Positions 19,132-27,593 of a stretch of DNA of 64,000 nt are shown in pieces. The stretch comes from an uncultured Clostridia bacterium (lineage in GTDB: Bacteria; Bacillota; Clostridia; Oscillospirales; CAG-272). The stretch covers positions 1 through 64,000 of the forward strand of contig CALAXC010000044.1 of assembly GCA_937894775.1 (NCBI GenBank), written 5' to 3'. Position 1 is the stretch's first letter, and each line of letters begins with the position of its first letter. The notes under the pieces were generated by a model. That model had not been told where the DNA came from. It did not search any database and saw only the letters and a program-made list of their open reading frames with translations. A program made the translations under genes and the position numbers.

Positions 19132-21540
19132 TTATAGTTTTTTCATCTTCACATAATTACCCATAATCTTTTTAGTTCCGACGGTATCAAAAACTATCTC
19201 ATACAAAACGTCATTTCCGACAGCTCTTACTGAATAAACCTCACCTTCACCGAAAACAGTATGACGAACTCGGTCGCCGACGGTAAACCTTTCGGGCTTC
19301 TTCTGTTCGGTAGGTCGGGGCTTTGAAAAATTATTTTTCTCTGCATCGGTCTGCTCGGAATAATAAACCCTTGTTCCGTAAAACGGTGCGGAATACTGGC
19401 TGTGCTGTCCAAAAGACGGAGTTTCGTCCTTTATAAGCTCCTGCGGTATCTCTTTGACAAATCTCGAAAGATCGTTCACGCCCGTTTTTCCGTATAACAT
19501 TCTCATTCTTGTATGTATTATATAAAGTCTGTCCTTTGCGCGTGTTATCGCTACATATGCAAGACGGCGCTCTTCTTCAAGATCGGTATTTATATCTGCG
19601 CTTGATATCACCTGTGAGCTTGGGAAAACGCCCTCTTCCATACCCGGAAGGAAAACTATTGGAAATTCAAGTCCCTTCGCAGAGTGCATCGTCATCATAA
19701 CCACCGCATCTGCGCTCTCGTCATACTTATCGACATCTGCAACCAAAGAATTTTCTTCGAGAAAGCCTACAAGAGTGGGTGAATCTGTGGTTTCTTCATA
19801 TTCACGTACATTCGAAATAAATTCAGCAACGTTTTCAAGTCGCTCCTTCTCTTCCTCGCCGCCGTCTATAAGCATCTGTCTGTATCCGCTTCTGTCAACT
19901 ACGGTATTTACAAATTTTTCGATCGTTATATCATCATAAAGCATCGATCGGAATGCAGTAATAAGATCTGCAAAGGCTTTAAGCTTTACCGCCCCCCTTG
20001 AAAGCGCCACATAGCTATCTGCATTTTTCAAAACATCGTATACCGATATCGAATTCTCCTGCGCTATCGCGCAAACAGCCTCTATAGTTTTAGTGCCTAT
20101 CCCTCTTCGCGGCTCGTTTATTATACGCTTCATTCTTTCAACATCGGAAGGATTTATAATAAATTGAAGATAAGCGACCACATCTCTAATTTCTTTTCGA
20201 TCATTAAAGCGAAGTCCGCCAAGCATTCTGTAAGGAATACCGCTTTTAGCAAATATACGCTCTATAACGTTTGACTGTGCATTAGCTCGATAAAGTATCG
20301 CCACGTCGCAATACTTATATTTTCCCGTTGAAACAAGCTCGTTGACCTTTTCAACAACATATCTTGCTTCATGATTCTGGTCCTCGCACTTCCGTAAAAT
20401 TATACGTTCTCCGCCCTTTCGCGCTGTCCAAAGATTTTTTTCTTTTCTCCGCACGTTATTGGCTATAACCGCATTTGCCGCATCGAGTATTACTCCCGTC
20501 GAACGGTAATTTTGTTCAAGCTTTATGACCTTGGTATTTTTATACTTTTTATCAAAGCCGAGAATGTTATCTATTACCGCACCTCTGAATTTATAAATAC
20601 TCTGGTTATCGTCACCTACTACCATTATATTTTTGTGACCGTCGGCAAGCAATGATATTAGCTCGAATTGCGCAAGGTTGGTATCCTGAAATTCATCCAC
20701 CGAAACATAACGGAATTTATTTTGATAATATTCTCTCACCTCAGCATTTTCACGCAAAAGAAATACTGTTTGCATAATTATATCATCAAAATCAAGTGCA
20801 TTTGCCTGCATAAGATTTTTTTGATATTCGGCATATATCTTTGCGATATGTTTTTTCCTTATACTGTCTATTGCAAATTCTGTAGCATATTCTTCGGGTG
20901 TAATGAGCTTATCCTTTGCTTTGCTTATCTCGGAAATTACCGTTTTTACCGAGAGGATCTTCTCATCTATATTAATGCTTTTCATTATTGACGAAAGCGC
21001 TTTTTTTGTATCGTCTGCATCATATATCGTAAAATTATCACGGTAGCCGCGAAGTCCCCCGTAGGTGCGGAGTATTCTGACGCATATCGAGTGAAAAGTT
21101 CCCGCCCAGATATTTTTTGCAGCATCCTCATTGCCAAGAGCTATACCAAGTCTTTTCTTTATTTCATTAGCCGCCTTATTGGTAAAAGTAAACGCGAGCA
21201 TTTGCCAAGGCGCGCAAGGAGCCGAAGAAAACTCGGAAAGTATCGGTAATATATCCTCTCTTTCTGCTCTGAGATAGCTTGAAAGAAGATTTAATTTTTC
21301 AATGCTCAGATCGTGCGGAACATACTCACTGTAATAAGCATTTCCGTATTTAACAATAAACACGATACGGTTTACGAGAACAGTGGTTTTTCCGCTTCCC
21401 GCTCCCGCAAGGATCAGAACAGATCCGTTTGAGGTATATACCGCTTCTCTTTGCTGAGGATTTAAAAAACCGTAATACTTATCAAATAAGCTTCGCTTCA
21501 AGTCAAGATACTTCTGCGCAAGCTCTGAATTATTTGTCAT
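19132..21540 (-). CDS. pcrA: ATP-dependent DNA helicase PcrA/UvrD
   Basis: 802 residues, superfamily 1A 3'-5' helicase used in nucleotide excision repair and replication-transcription conflict removal. Motifs in order: Walker A GAGSGKTTVLVNR, motif Ia FTFTNKAANEIKKR, motif II VDEFQDTN, motif III VGDDNQSIYKFRGA, motif IV LEQNYRST, motif V TMHSAKGLEFPIVFLPG, motif VI EERRLAYVAITRAKDRL. The final 55 residues (FTVGDRVRHTVFGEGEV...) are the Tudor-like domain that binds RNA polymerase in PcrA. Its ATG overlaps the preceding stop as ATGA, so translation is coupled to the upstream membrane-protein gene. Confidence 0.95.
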   Translation of the reverse strand: MTNNSELAQKYLDLKRSLFDKYYGFLNPQQREAVYTSNGSVLILAGAGSGKTTVLVNRIVFIVKYGNAYYSEYVPHDLSIEKLNLLSSYLRAEREDILPILSEFSSAPCAPWQMLAFTFTNKAANEIKKRLGIALGNEDAAKNIWAGTFHSICVRILRTYGGLRGYRDNFTIYDADDTKKALSSIMKSINIDEKILSVKTVISEISKAKDKLITPEEYATEFAIDSIRKKHIAKIYAEYQKNLMQANALDFDDIIMQTVFLLRENAEVREYYQNKFRYVSVDEFQDTNLAQFELISLLADGHKNIMVVGDDNQSIYKFRGAVIDNILGFDKKYKNTKVIKLEQNYRSTGVILDAANAVIANNVRRKEKNLWTARKGGERIILRKCEDQNHEARYVVEKVNELVSTGKYKYCDVAILYRANAQSNVIERIFAKSGIPYRMLGGLRFNDRKEIRDVVAYLQFIINPSDVERMKRIINEPRRGIGTKTIEAVCAIAQENSISVYDVLKNADSYVALSRGAVKLKAFADLITAFRSMLYDDITIEKFVNTVVDRSGYRQMLIDGGEEEKERLENVAEFISNVREYEETTDSPTLVGFLEENSLVADVDKYDESADAVVMMTMHSAKGLEFPIVFLPGMEEGVFPSSQVISSADINTDLEEERRLAYVAITRAKDRLYIIHTRMRMLYGKTGVNDLSRFVKEIPQELIKDETPSFGQHSQYSAPFYGTRVYYSEQTDAEKNNFSKPRPTEQKKPERFTVGDRVRHTVFGEGEVYSVRAVGNDVLYEIVFDTVGTKKIMGNYVKMKKL

Positions 21541-22289
21541 TTATTATTATCCTTTTCTTTTTTAAACATATTTTTTATACGTTCTATCTCATCCTGATCC
21601 ATATCTGCTTTTGCATCCTCCAAGGATTCAAGCTCCGAGATCTCCTCTTCAATATTCTTTTTATCTTTCTTGAATATATCGACACCGAACTTTTTTTCCA
21701 TTATTGCAGAAACAGCAGAAAATACACCGCAAGCCACCAACAGGATCGCTCCAACCCAACAAGCATCGGGAGCTTCCAATACGGGAACTACGTGTTCGGA
21801 ATAAACACTACCGTATATCGGTCGCATACAATACGGAAATACAGCAATAGCAAGTCCTGCAAGATTACAGATAAAAAGGACTATTCTGTTGGGACAAAAC
21901 GCAATAAACAAACGTCTTCCCTTTTCCGCACTATCCTCATCATCGCTCAAAAAGCATCTGAAGGCAACAACAGCTGACCATATTGCCATAACAAGCGCAA
22001 AAACATAGAGCACCGCAAAAGCTATGATCAACGCAAATACGATCCTCGCAAAAATAAGATCAGGGCTTTTCTGTTCTTCTGTTCCAAACAAGATGCTTCT
22101 CACCTGTTCCCAAGAATTAGATATCAATGTTGCTGTTGAAAGCTGTTCTCCTGCTTTTCCTGAAAAAATAAATCTATATGACGGAACAAAAAGCATTGAA
22201 AAAATAATGATAAGAGCTATTATCGGTAACAAATAACGTATATATATCAAATATTTTTTTGCATTTTCATTTATTTTCATATCTATCAC
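21537..22289 (-). CDS. Unknown membrane protein with four predicted transmembrane segments
   Basis: Up to 250 residues; I do not recognise the family. Hydrophobic segments lie at about 14-38, 75-110, 125-148 and 170-195, followed by a charged C-terminus of about 45 residues rich in Asp, Glu and Lys that may form a coil. The start is uncertain. The longest frame uses GTG at 22289, an ATG follows three codons later at 22280, and neither has a clear ribosome-binding site. The stop overlaps the pcrA start by four bases, and the gene follows the HD-domain gene by about 30 bases, so it belongs to that operon. Confidence 0.7.
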   Translation of the reverse strand: MIDMKINENAKKYLIYIRYLLPIIALIIIFSMLFVPSYRFIFSGKAGEQLSTATLISNSWEQVRSILFGTEEQKSPDLIFARIVFALIIAFAVLYVFALVMAIWSAVVAFRCFLSDDEDSAEKGRRLFIAFCPNRIVLFICNLAGLAIAVFPYCMRPIYGSVYSEHVVPVLEAPDACWVGAILLVACGVFSAVSAIMEKKFGVDIFKKDKKNIEEEISELESLEDAKADMDQDEIERIKNMFKKEKDNNK

Positions 22290-22320
22290 TTATGTCTAAA
22301 ATAAAGTTCAAAATTTAAAC

Positions 22321-22908
22321 TCAATTTTTATCAACGCTTCCTTCAATATAATAAGACGCTTCCATATCGGAAATACAAAGCGCAAAAGCAAGAGGAAACA
22401 TCTCAAGCGCCTTTCCTACCTGATTTGCATCCTCAGGTCCCGAAAAGCCCATATGGTATCTAATAGCAAACGCTTCTTCTCTTGTAAGCTTCATAAATCC
22501 CGAAATAATATATACCGATTTTTCACCGTGTCCGTACGGAAGATTATCTTCTATCGTATAATACGGTACGGGCATCCACACGCCGTCCTTTTTTACGTTT
22601 CTCATTTCGGTCTTATAAAAATTCGTTTTGCAAACATCGTGCAGGAGCGAAACTATGGCAAGACTTTCTTCGCTGAACTCAAATCCGTATTTTTTGCAGA
22701 ACTTAGAATGTTTTACATAGTCACAAATACATTCATAAACGTTAAGGCTATGCTCCAAGAGTCCGCCTTCATATGCTCCGTGAAAGCGGGTACTTGCAGG
22801 AGCCGTAAAAAAGTCGGTCTTTTCTATCAGATAATCAAGAAATTTATCCGCACCCTCTCTTGTAACCGTTGATTTGTATATTTCTATAAATTTTTCTTTG
22901 TTATTCAT
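22321..22908 (-). CDS. HD-domain phosphohydrolase-like protein
   Basis: 195 residues from ATG 22908. A TTG nine bases upstream is also possible; both have an imperfectly spaced GGAG. HD-superfamily residues are visible: the first His in GGLLEHSLNVYE, then the HD doublet in IVSLLHDVCKTNFYKTE, a later His in YGHGEKSVYI and another in IRYHMGF. These proteins bind divalent metal and hydrolyse phosphate esters of nucleotides or oligonucleotides. The substrate cannot be read from the sequence. It is encoded 28 bases after the GldG-type permease and before a membrane protein and pcrA. Confidence 0.8.
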   Translation of the reverse strand: MNNKEKFIEIYKSTVTREGADKFLDYLIEKTDFFTAPASTRFHGAYEGGLLEHSLNVYECICDYVKHSKFCKKYGFEFSEESLAIVSLLHDVCKTNFYKTEMRNVKKDGVWMPVPYYTIEDNLPYGHGEKSVYIISGFMKLTREEAFAIRYHMGFSGPEDANQVGKALEMFPLAFALCISDMEASYYIEGSVDKN

Positions 22909-22935
22909 TTTATCCAATTATCTCCACTCGATTTT

Positions 22936-25137
22936 TTATTCAACAGATACTCTCGCTCTGTTGCTCTTCAAATGCTTTACTACCACGTATACTACCGATG
23001 TCGCAGCGATAACCAACGGAATAATAACAGCAAAGACCACTACTATCTTAGCAACATCACCGCCATCAGCACGGTAAACGCTTTTATCGTAAAGCTTTGG
23101 CGGATTCGAAGTAAGTCCCGAATCAAATGCATCGAACATCCAGGAAAGCGTACTGCTTACGCAAAGCGAAGTTCTTTCAAGCACCTCTTCTTCAATTCCG
23201 TTATTATTATCATTAAACGTAACCGCGCCCGTAAAAAGTGTTAAACGGATCTTGTCACCCTCGCTGACCGAGATCGCTACCGTCTGCTCGGTTGCATTCT
23301 CTCCTTCTCCGCTCTTATAAGTAAGCATAGGCGTATAGGTATACTGTGTTTTTTGTGTGTCGGAAGCTATATTGCTTACGTCTTTGACTGTAACCTCAGA
23401 AGCAGACAGTGTTTCAAACGCAGGATGCTCTTTATTCAATGATACGTCAACTATAGTTTTATCATCCTTGCTAATGATCTCATCCGAAACCGAAAGTCCG
23501 TAATAACTAAGAAGCGACGAAATATTAGGCATAGATATATTAGCTTTATCTATAAGAACATAAAGCTTTCCGCCTGCGTCGGCAAATTCTTCTATAGCTT
23601 TGATCTCAGCCTCACTGTAATCGCTGTCGGGTGCATTTATCATCAATATATCGGCATCCTTCGGGACCTTACCTTCTTTTGAAAGATCGTATGAATTAGA
23701 TATATTTCCCTTTTCTCCGTGTCCCGTAAGTGAATAAACGGTGGGTATCTTCTCTGCCGTAACATAAGCTACAGCATCTGCGATCACATCTCCGACCTGA
23801 ATACATACCGCTGTTTCTGACTGTATCGAATTAGCTATCGCAAGACAGCTGTCGAGAAACTTTTTCATATCATCGCTAAGCTTATCATACGAAGAATAAT
23901 AGGTATTCAGATACTTCAACGCATAAGAATATCTGTACTGAAGTTCCTCCATTGTAAGATATCCCATAGTCTTATTATAATAAACAAAATAATTATCAGG
24001 GCTTATAAATCTCCATCTTTTTTCACTTTTTACTATCATAGAATACGCAAGAAGATCGGAATTTACGCTATCAAGCCCGTATTCCTCCAAAAACTCCTTT
24101 GATTCACGCGAATTGACAGTTTCGATCTTAATATTCTTCCCCGATTCAAGTGTACGGAGTATGACGTTATACAGATCTTCCTGATTAGAATAGGGATCTA
24201 TGATATAAACAGTTATAGGTTCATCGACCGAAGAAAGATATTTTTCGGTTGAATCGGCAACCGTATAAAGCTTATTGGCATTCACGTCTATCTGCCGTAA
24301 GCTGTACGGTAAAAGCATCGGCAAAAAGCCAACAGTAACAAGAAGAAGCGCGCCTATCGCCGCAACACATTTTTTCTTTGCGTTTTTCAATTTTTTTACT
24401 CGTTTTCTACTCTTTTTGTAAAACAAAAGCGCGACCGTCAAAAATATCACAATAGAAAGCGCGAAGAACAAAAGCGACATCCAGTCAAAAAGCTCAAAAA
24501 CTATATAATCAAACTTTTTAAAAATAGAAAGTTCCTTCAATATCCCTGCAACCACTTTGTCAAATCCCGTTCCGAACGGTAAAAGTCTTACAAGTGGAGA
24601 AAGTATTCCAAAAAGGAAGCTTACAACGATAGCAGAATAAGAAATTATCATCGCAGATAAGGTTTTTCCCGTTACCGAAGAAAGCATCAGAGAAAGCGAT
24701 ATAATAAAGATTTCAAAGACGGCAAGCATTCCGAGCGATATGAAGGAATGAACATAATTCACAGTTGCAAATCCCGAAAGTATCATCGGAAATGATGCCA
24801 TTATCAAGCAAGGAATAAGAAAAAACGCCGACAAAGAAATGAATTTTGAAAAAACTATTTCACACCTTGATATCGGCAAGCTATTAAGATAGTCCGCCGT
24901 TTGATTTTTATATTCCTTACTTATCGAGGCAGAAGCGACCGCAGGAATAATGACAGCGGTCAGTAAAGACATTACCGAAATAACATTTTCAAATCCCGCA
25001 TAGCTTCCCTGCGTTCTGCTGAGTGTAAGATAAACAGCTAAAATTACGGCAGGAGCGATATTCAAGACCGAGATCGCGGCAAGTGAAACGGGATCGCAAA
25101 ACAAAGCTCTGAGCTCTTTTTTTATTAAAGTAAACAT
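22936..25137 (-). CDS. ABC-2 permease fused to a GldG-type extracytoplasmic domain
   Basis: 733 residues. The N-terminal part (about 1-245) is an ABC-2 permease with six hydrophobic segments beginning LIKKELRALFCDPVSLAAISVLNIAP. A further membrane segment lies near residue 262. The large central region (about 285-690) matches the GldG/ABC-type uncharacterised transport domain, with VYSLTGHGEKGNIS and DILMINAPDSDYSEAE. A last transmembrane helix is at about 700-722. It partners the ATPase encoded upstream; the ATPase stop and this ATG overlap as TAATG. GldA/GldG-type exporters are needed for gliding in Bacteroidetes, but in Clostridia their cargo is unknown. Confidence 0.82.
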   Translation of the reverse strand: MFTLIKKELRALFCDPVSLAAISVLNIAPAVILAVYLTLSRTQGSYAGFENVISVMSLLTAVIIPAVASASISKEYKNQTADYLNSLPISRCEIVFSKFISLSAFFLIPCLIMASFPMILSGFATVNYVHSFISLGMLAVFEIFIISLSLMLSSVTGKTLSAMIISYSAIVVSFLFGILSPLVRLLPFGTGFDKVVAGILKELSIFKKFDYIVFELFDWMSLLFFALSIVIFLTVALLFYKKSRKRVKKLKNAKKKCVAAIGALLLVTVGFLPMLLPYSLRQIDVNANKLYTVADSTEKYLSSVDEPITVYIIDPYSNQEDLYNVILRTLESGKNIKIETVNSRESKEFLEEYGLDSVNSDLLAYSMIVKSEKRWRFISPDNYFVYYNKTMGYLTMEELQYRYSYALKYLNTYYSSYDKLSDDMKKFLDSCLAIANSIQSETAVCIQVGDVIADAVAYVTAEKIPTVYSLTGHGEKGNISNSYDLSKEGKVPKDADILMINAPDSDYSEAEIKAIEEFADAGGKLYVLIDKANISMPNISSLLSYYGLSVSDEIISKDDKTIVDVSLNKEHPAFETLSASEVTVKDVSNIASDTQKTQYTYTPMLTYKSGEGENATEQTVAISVSEGDKIRLTLFTGAVTFNDNNNGIEEEVLERTSLCVSSTLSWMFDAFDSGLTSNPPKLYDKSVYRADGGDVAKIVVVFAVIIPLVIAATSVVYVVVKHLKSNRARVSVE

Positions 25138-25880
25138 TACTTATCCCCCTTTCTTGCAGAGGATGACGAAAACGCCTCAAAGGTTTTCAAAAGTGCACCC
25201 TTTTCTTCACCGAATTTTTCTTTTATTTCTTCAAGTGTAGACCAAAGAACAATTTTTCCTTCGGAAAGAATGGCTATATTTTCAGCAAGAGCTTCAGCCT
25301 CAACGCATTTATCGGTAAAAAGCAGCACTGTCTTGAATTCTCCGAGCATAGCTACCGTATTTCGTATAAGCTCCGCATCCTCCGCACTTACCTTTGACGT
25401 TGGATCGTCAAGTATAAGCATAGAGGGATTTCCGACGAGTGCATTTGCAAAAGCAAGACGTTTCTTTTCCGAAAGAGTGAGATGCTTTACAAGGACTTCG
25501 CTTTTTTCGGAAAGTGCCAGAAGCTCAAAAGCTTCCTTTATCTGACGAAAACGTTTATCGGGATCCACCTTTTTCAAACGTCCCGTAAAATCAAGGATCT
25601 CAAAAGCCGTCATATCGGGATAAAAGAAAATATTTTCGGGAACATACCCTATTTTTGCCTTTGCAGACTTACCCTGCCGAGAGTTTTTATAGATGTCAAC
25701 ATCACGAAAAACGACCTTTCCGCCATCGGCTTCGGAAGCACCCGCAAGTATTTCCGCAAGTGTAGACTTACCCGATGCCGCCTTTCCCAAAAAAGCATAA
25801 ACACCCTTTTCATCTATTGAAAACGAAACTTCTTCGATAACGTTATCTTTTTTTAAGTTCGTTACTTCAAGTATACTCAT
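25137..25880 (-). CDS. ABC transporter ATPase (GldA-like) with altered catalytic motifs
   Basis: 247 residues. Walker A is intact (GKAASGKST, 32-40). The Q-loop region reads YVPENIFFYPDM, usual for ABC-2 exporters. Three motifs are altered. The signature normally LSGGQ or LSxGxxQR reads TLSEKKRLAF (136-144). The residue after the Walker B Asp, normally the catalytic Glu, is Asp159 (LILDDP). The switch His is replaced by Asp190 (LLFTDK). I re-translated these codons from the nucleotide sequence. It therefore may bind ATP but hydrolyse it slowly, or work with an unusual partner. It pairs with the permease-GldG protein that overlaps its stop. Confidence 0.85.
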   Translation of the reverse strand: MSILEVTNLKKDNVIEEVSFSIDEKGVYAFLGKAASGKSTLAEILAGASEADGGKVVFRDVDIYKNSRQGKSAKAKIGYVPENIFFYPDMTAFEILDFTGRLKKVDPDKRFRQIKEAFELLALSEKSEVLVKHLTLSEKKRLAFANALVGNPSMLILDDPTSKVSAEDAELIRNTVAMLGEFKTVLLFTDKCVEAEALAENIAILSEGKIVLWSTLEEIKEKFGEEKGALLKTFEAFSSSSARKGDK

Positions 25881-25898
25881 TTATTTTTATTCTCCTTT

Positions 25899-27389
25899 TT
25901 ACTCTAATGCGAGCATTTGTTCCTTTTTCTGTTCCCTTATCAGCTTTCGAACCGTTATCACAATAAATACCACATGTACCGCAGAAGAAAGTATCCAGCT
26001 TACGGGATAAGCAAAAAACAAGCTTTCCGGTGTTCTGAAATATGCAAAAACAGTATTTATCCAAAGGATCCTCAATCCACAAGAAAAGGTAAGTGAAATA
26101 ACCATCGAAGTCATCGAACGGTTTAATGCGCGTAAAGCGCCGCAAAGAGTATCCATTATACCACAAAGAAAGTAAGTAGGAATTATTATAGAAAATCTCG
26201 TTATGGCTGCGGCATGCGCGATCACATCATCGGTTATATACAAACTGAGAAGCTGATTTCTTAAGAGCAACATTACAGTTGCCATAGATATTCCTATAAA
26301 TGACACCGCCGCAACACTGTATAACGTAAGCTTTTTTACATTTTTATATTTCTTTGCACCAACATTCTGACCTACAAAAGTAAGCGACACAGAATATATT
26401 GAATTCATCGCAATATATGGAAAATTCTCAAGATTCGAAGATGCCGCAAAGCCGTTTATTATATGTCCGTTAGCACCTGCCGCCAGATCAATACTGTTCA
26501 TCGATGCCTGTATAAGAGTATTTGAAAAAGAGAAGAGTGATCCCTGAATTCCTGATGGGATTCCTATGTACAGCATTCGCTTTAATTTTTTAAAATCCAT
26601 CTTAAGATTTTTAAAGGAAAAATGCAACATTCCTTTTATTTTCATAAGATATATCATAGCCATAGTAGCCGAAGCATACTGCGAGGTGATCGTTGCTATA
26701 GCTACTCCGTCAACATCCATTTTGAAAACCGTAACAAGAACAACATTCAAAATAACATTCAGGAGTCCCGAAATCGACAAAAAGATAAGCGGATGCTTGG
26801 AATCTCCCGCAGAACGCAACATAGATGCGATATAATTATAAAGCAACGATCCCGGTGTTCCGATAAATATTATCTTCATATAAAGTGTTGCATACGGCAA
26901 AAGTTCAGGCGAGGTATCCATCGCTTTAAGGAATGTTTCGGCGAGGAAAAACCCTGCTACCGCAAGTATAACACCAAGAATTAAAGACAAAAGGATAGAG
27001 GTATGCAAGACTGTGTTAACATCCTTTTCCTTCTTTGCTCCGACGTAATGAGCTACAAGAACTCCCGCACCTACGGAAAGTCCCATAAAAAGTCCCAGCA
27101 CGAGATTTGTAAGTGCCGATGTACAGCCTATTGCGCCAACTAAAGGTGCATCAGATTCGGCAAACAAATTTACAACTATAAGATCGGCTGCGTTATAAAA
27201 GCTCTGTAAAAAGCCCGTTAATATAAGCGGAATTGCAAAAAGGATCATTTTTTTCAAAAAAGGTCCTTCGGTCATATCCGCATTATTCTTTTTAGATCTA
27301 TTATTAAAGCTTGGATCCTCTGAAGATCTGATATTCTCTTCGTCAGATTCAACAGTCATACTATTTTCCGTGTTCTGCTTGTTTTTCAT
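25899..27389 (-). CDS. MATE family multidrug/metabolite exporter
   Basis: 496 residues from ATG 27389. A frame start 51 bases further upstream lies only about 10 bases from the -10 box and has no ribosome-binding site, so I reject it. GGAGG is present but about 14 bases away, so initiation may be weak. After a hydrophilic N-terminus of about 45 residues there are 12 predicted transmembrane segments in two similar halves. MATE landmarks are LTGFLQSFYNAADLIVV, GLSVGAGVLVAHYVGAKK and LTFVGQNVGAKKYKNVKK. These proteins export cationic compounds using Na+ or H+ gradients. It is the first gene of the operon that runs through the ABC pair to pcrA. Confidence 0.9.
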   Translation of the reverse strand: MKNKQNTENSMTVESDEENIRSSEDPSFNNRSKKNNADMTEGPFLKKMILFAIPLILTGFLQSFYNAADLIVVNLFAESDAPLVGAIGCTSALTNLVLGLFMGLSVGAGVLVAHYVGAKKEKDVNTVLHTSILLSLILGVILAVAGFFLAETFLKAMDTSPELLPYATLYMKIIFIGTPGSLLYNYIASMLRSAGDSKHPLIFLSISGLLNVILNVVLVTVFKMDVDGVAIATITSQYASATMAMIYLMKIKGMLHFSFKNLKMDFKKLKRMLYIGIPSGIQGSLFSFSNTLIQASMNSIDLAAGANGHIINGFAASSNLENFPYIAMNSIYSVSLTFVGQNVGAKKYKNVKKLTLYSVAAVSFIGISMATVMLLLRNQLLSLYITDDVIAHAAAITRFSIIIPTYFLCGIMDTLCGALRALNRSMTSMVISLTFSCGLRILWINTVFAYFRTPESLFFAYPVSWILSSAVHVVFIVITVRKLIREQKKEQMLALE

Positions 27390-27450
27390 AAATTGATATA
27401 TTGCCTCCGGTATCGCAAAAGAACAAGATAAAAATCCCATCCCAATATAA

Positions 27451-27478
27451 ATTATACCATAAAAAAGTTTAAAGTCAA
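27451..27478 (-). promoter_or_regulatory. Sigma-A promoter of the MATE-ABC-HD-pcrA operon
   Basis: TTGACT (27473-27478), a 16-base spacer, TATAAT (27451-27456) on the minus strand, divergent to the hisS promoter. Confidence 0.8.
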
Positions 27479-27522
27479 TAATTATATACTAAAGATTTAT
27501 ATATATTTAATTACAGTTGTGA

Positions 27523-27551
27523 TTGACAAAGAAATTTATATGTGATATAAT
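27523..27551 (+). promoter_or_regulatory. Sigma-A promoter of the hisS operon
   Basis: TTGACA (27523-27528), a 17-base spacer, TATAAT (27546-27551). The hisS start at 27594 lies about 35 bases past the predicted start point, leaving no room for a T-box. Confidence 0.88.
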
Positions 27552-27593
27552 GTAATGGAATATGTATTTTTTTATTATCGAAAGGATGTTTAT

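Noticed and set aside
27390..27440. MATE start at 27440
   Set aside because: That ATG lies about 10 bases downstream of the -10 box, leaving almost no leader, and it has no ribosome-binding site.
27555..27593. hisS start at 27555
   Set aside because: It is 4 bases from the TATAAT -10 box, upstream of the expected transcription start; ATG 27594 has AAAGGA.
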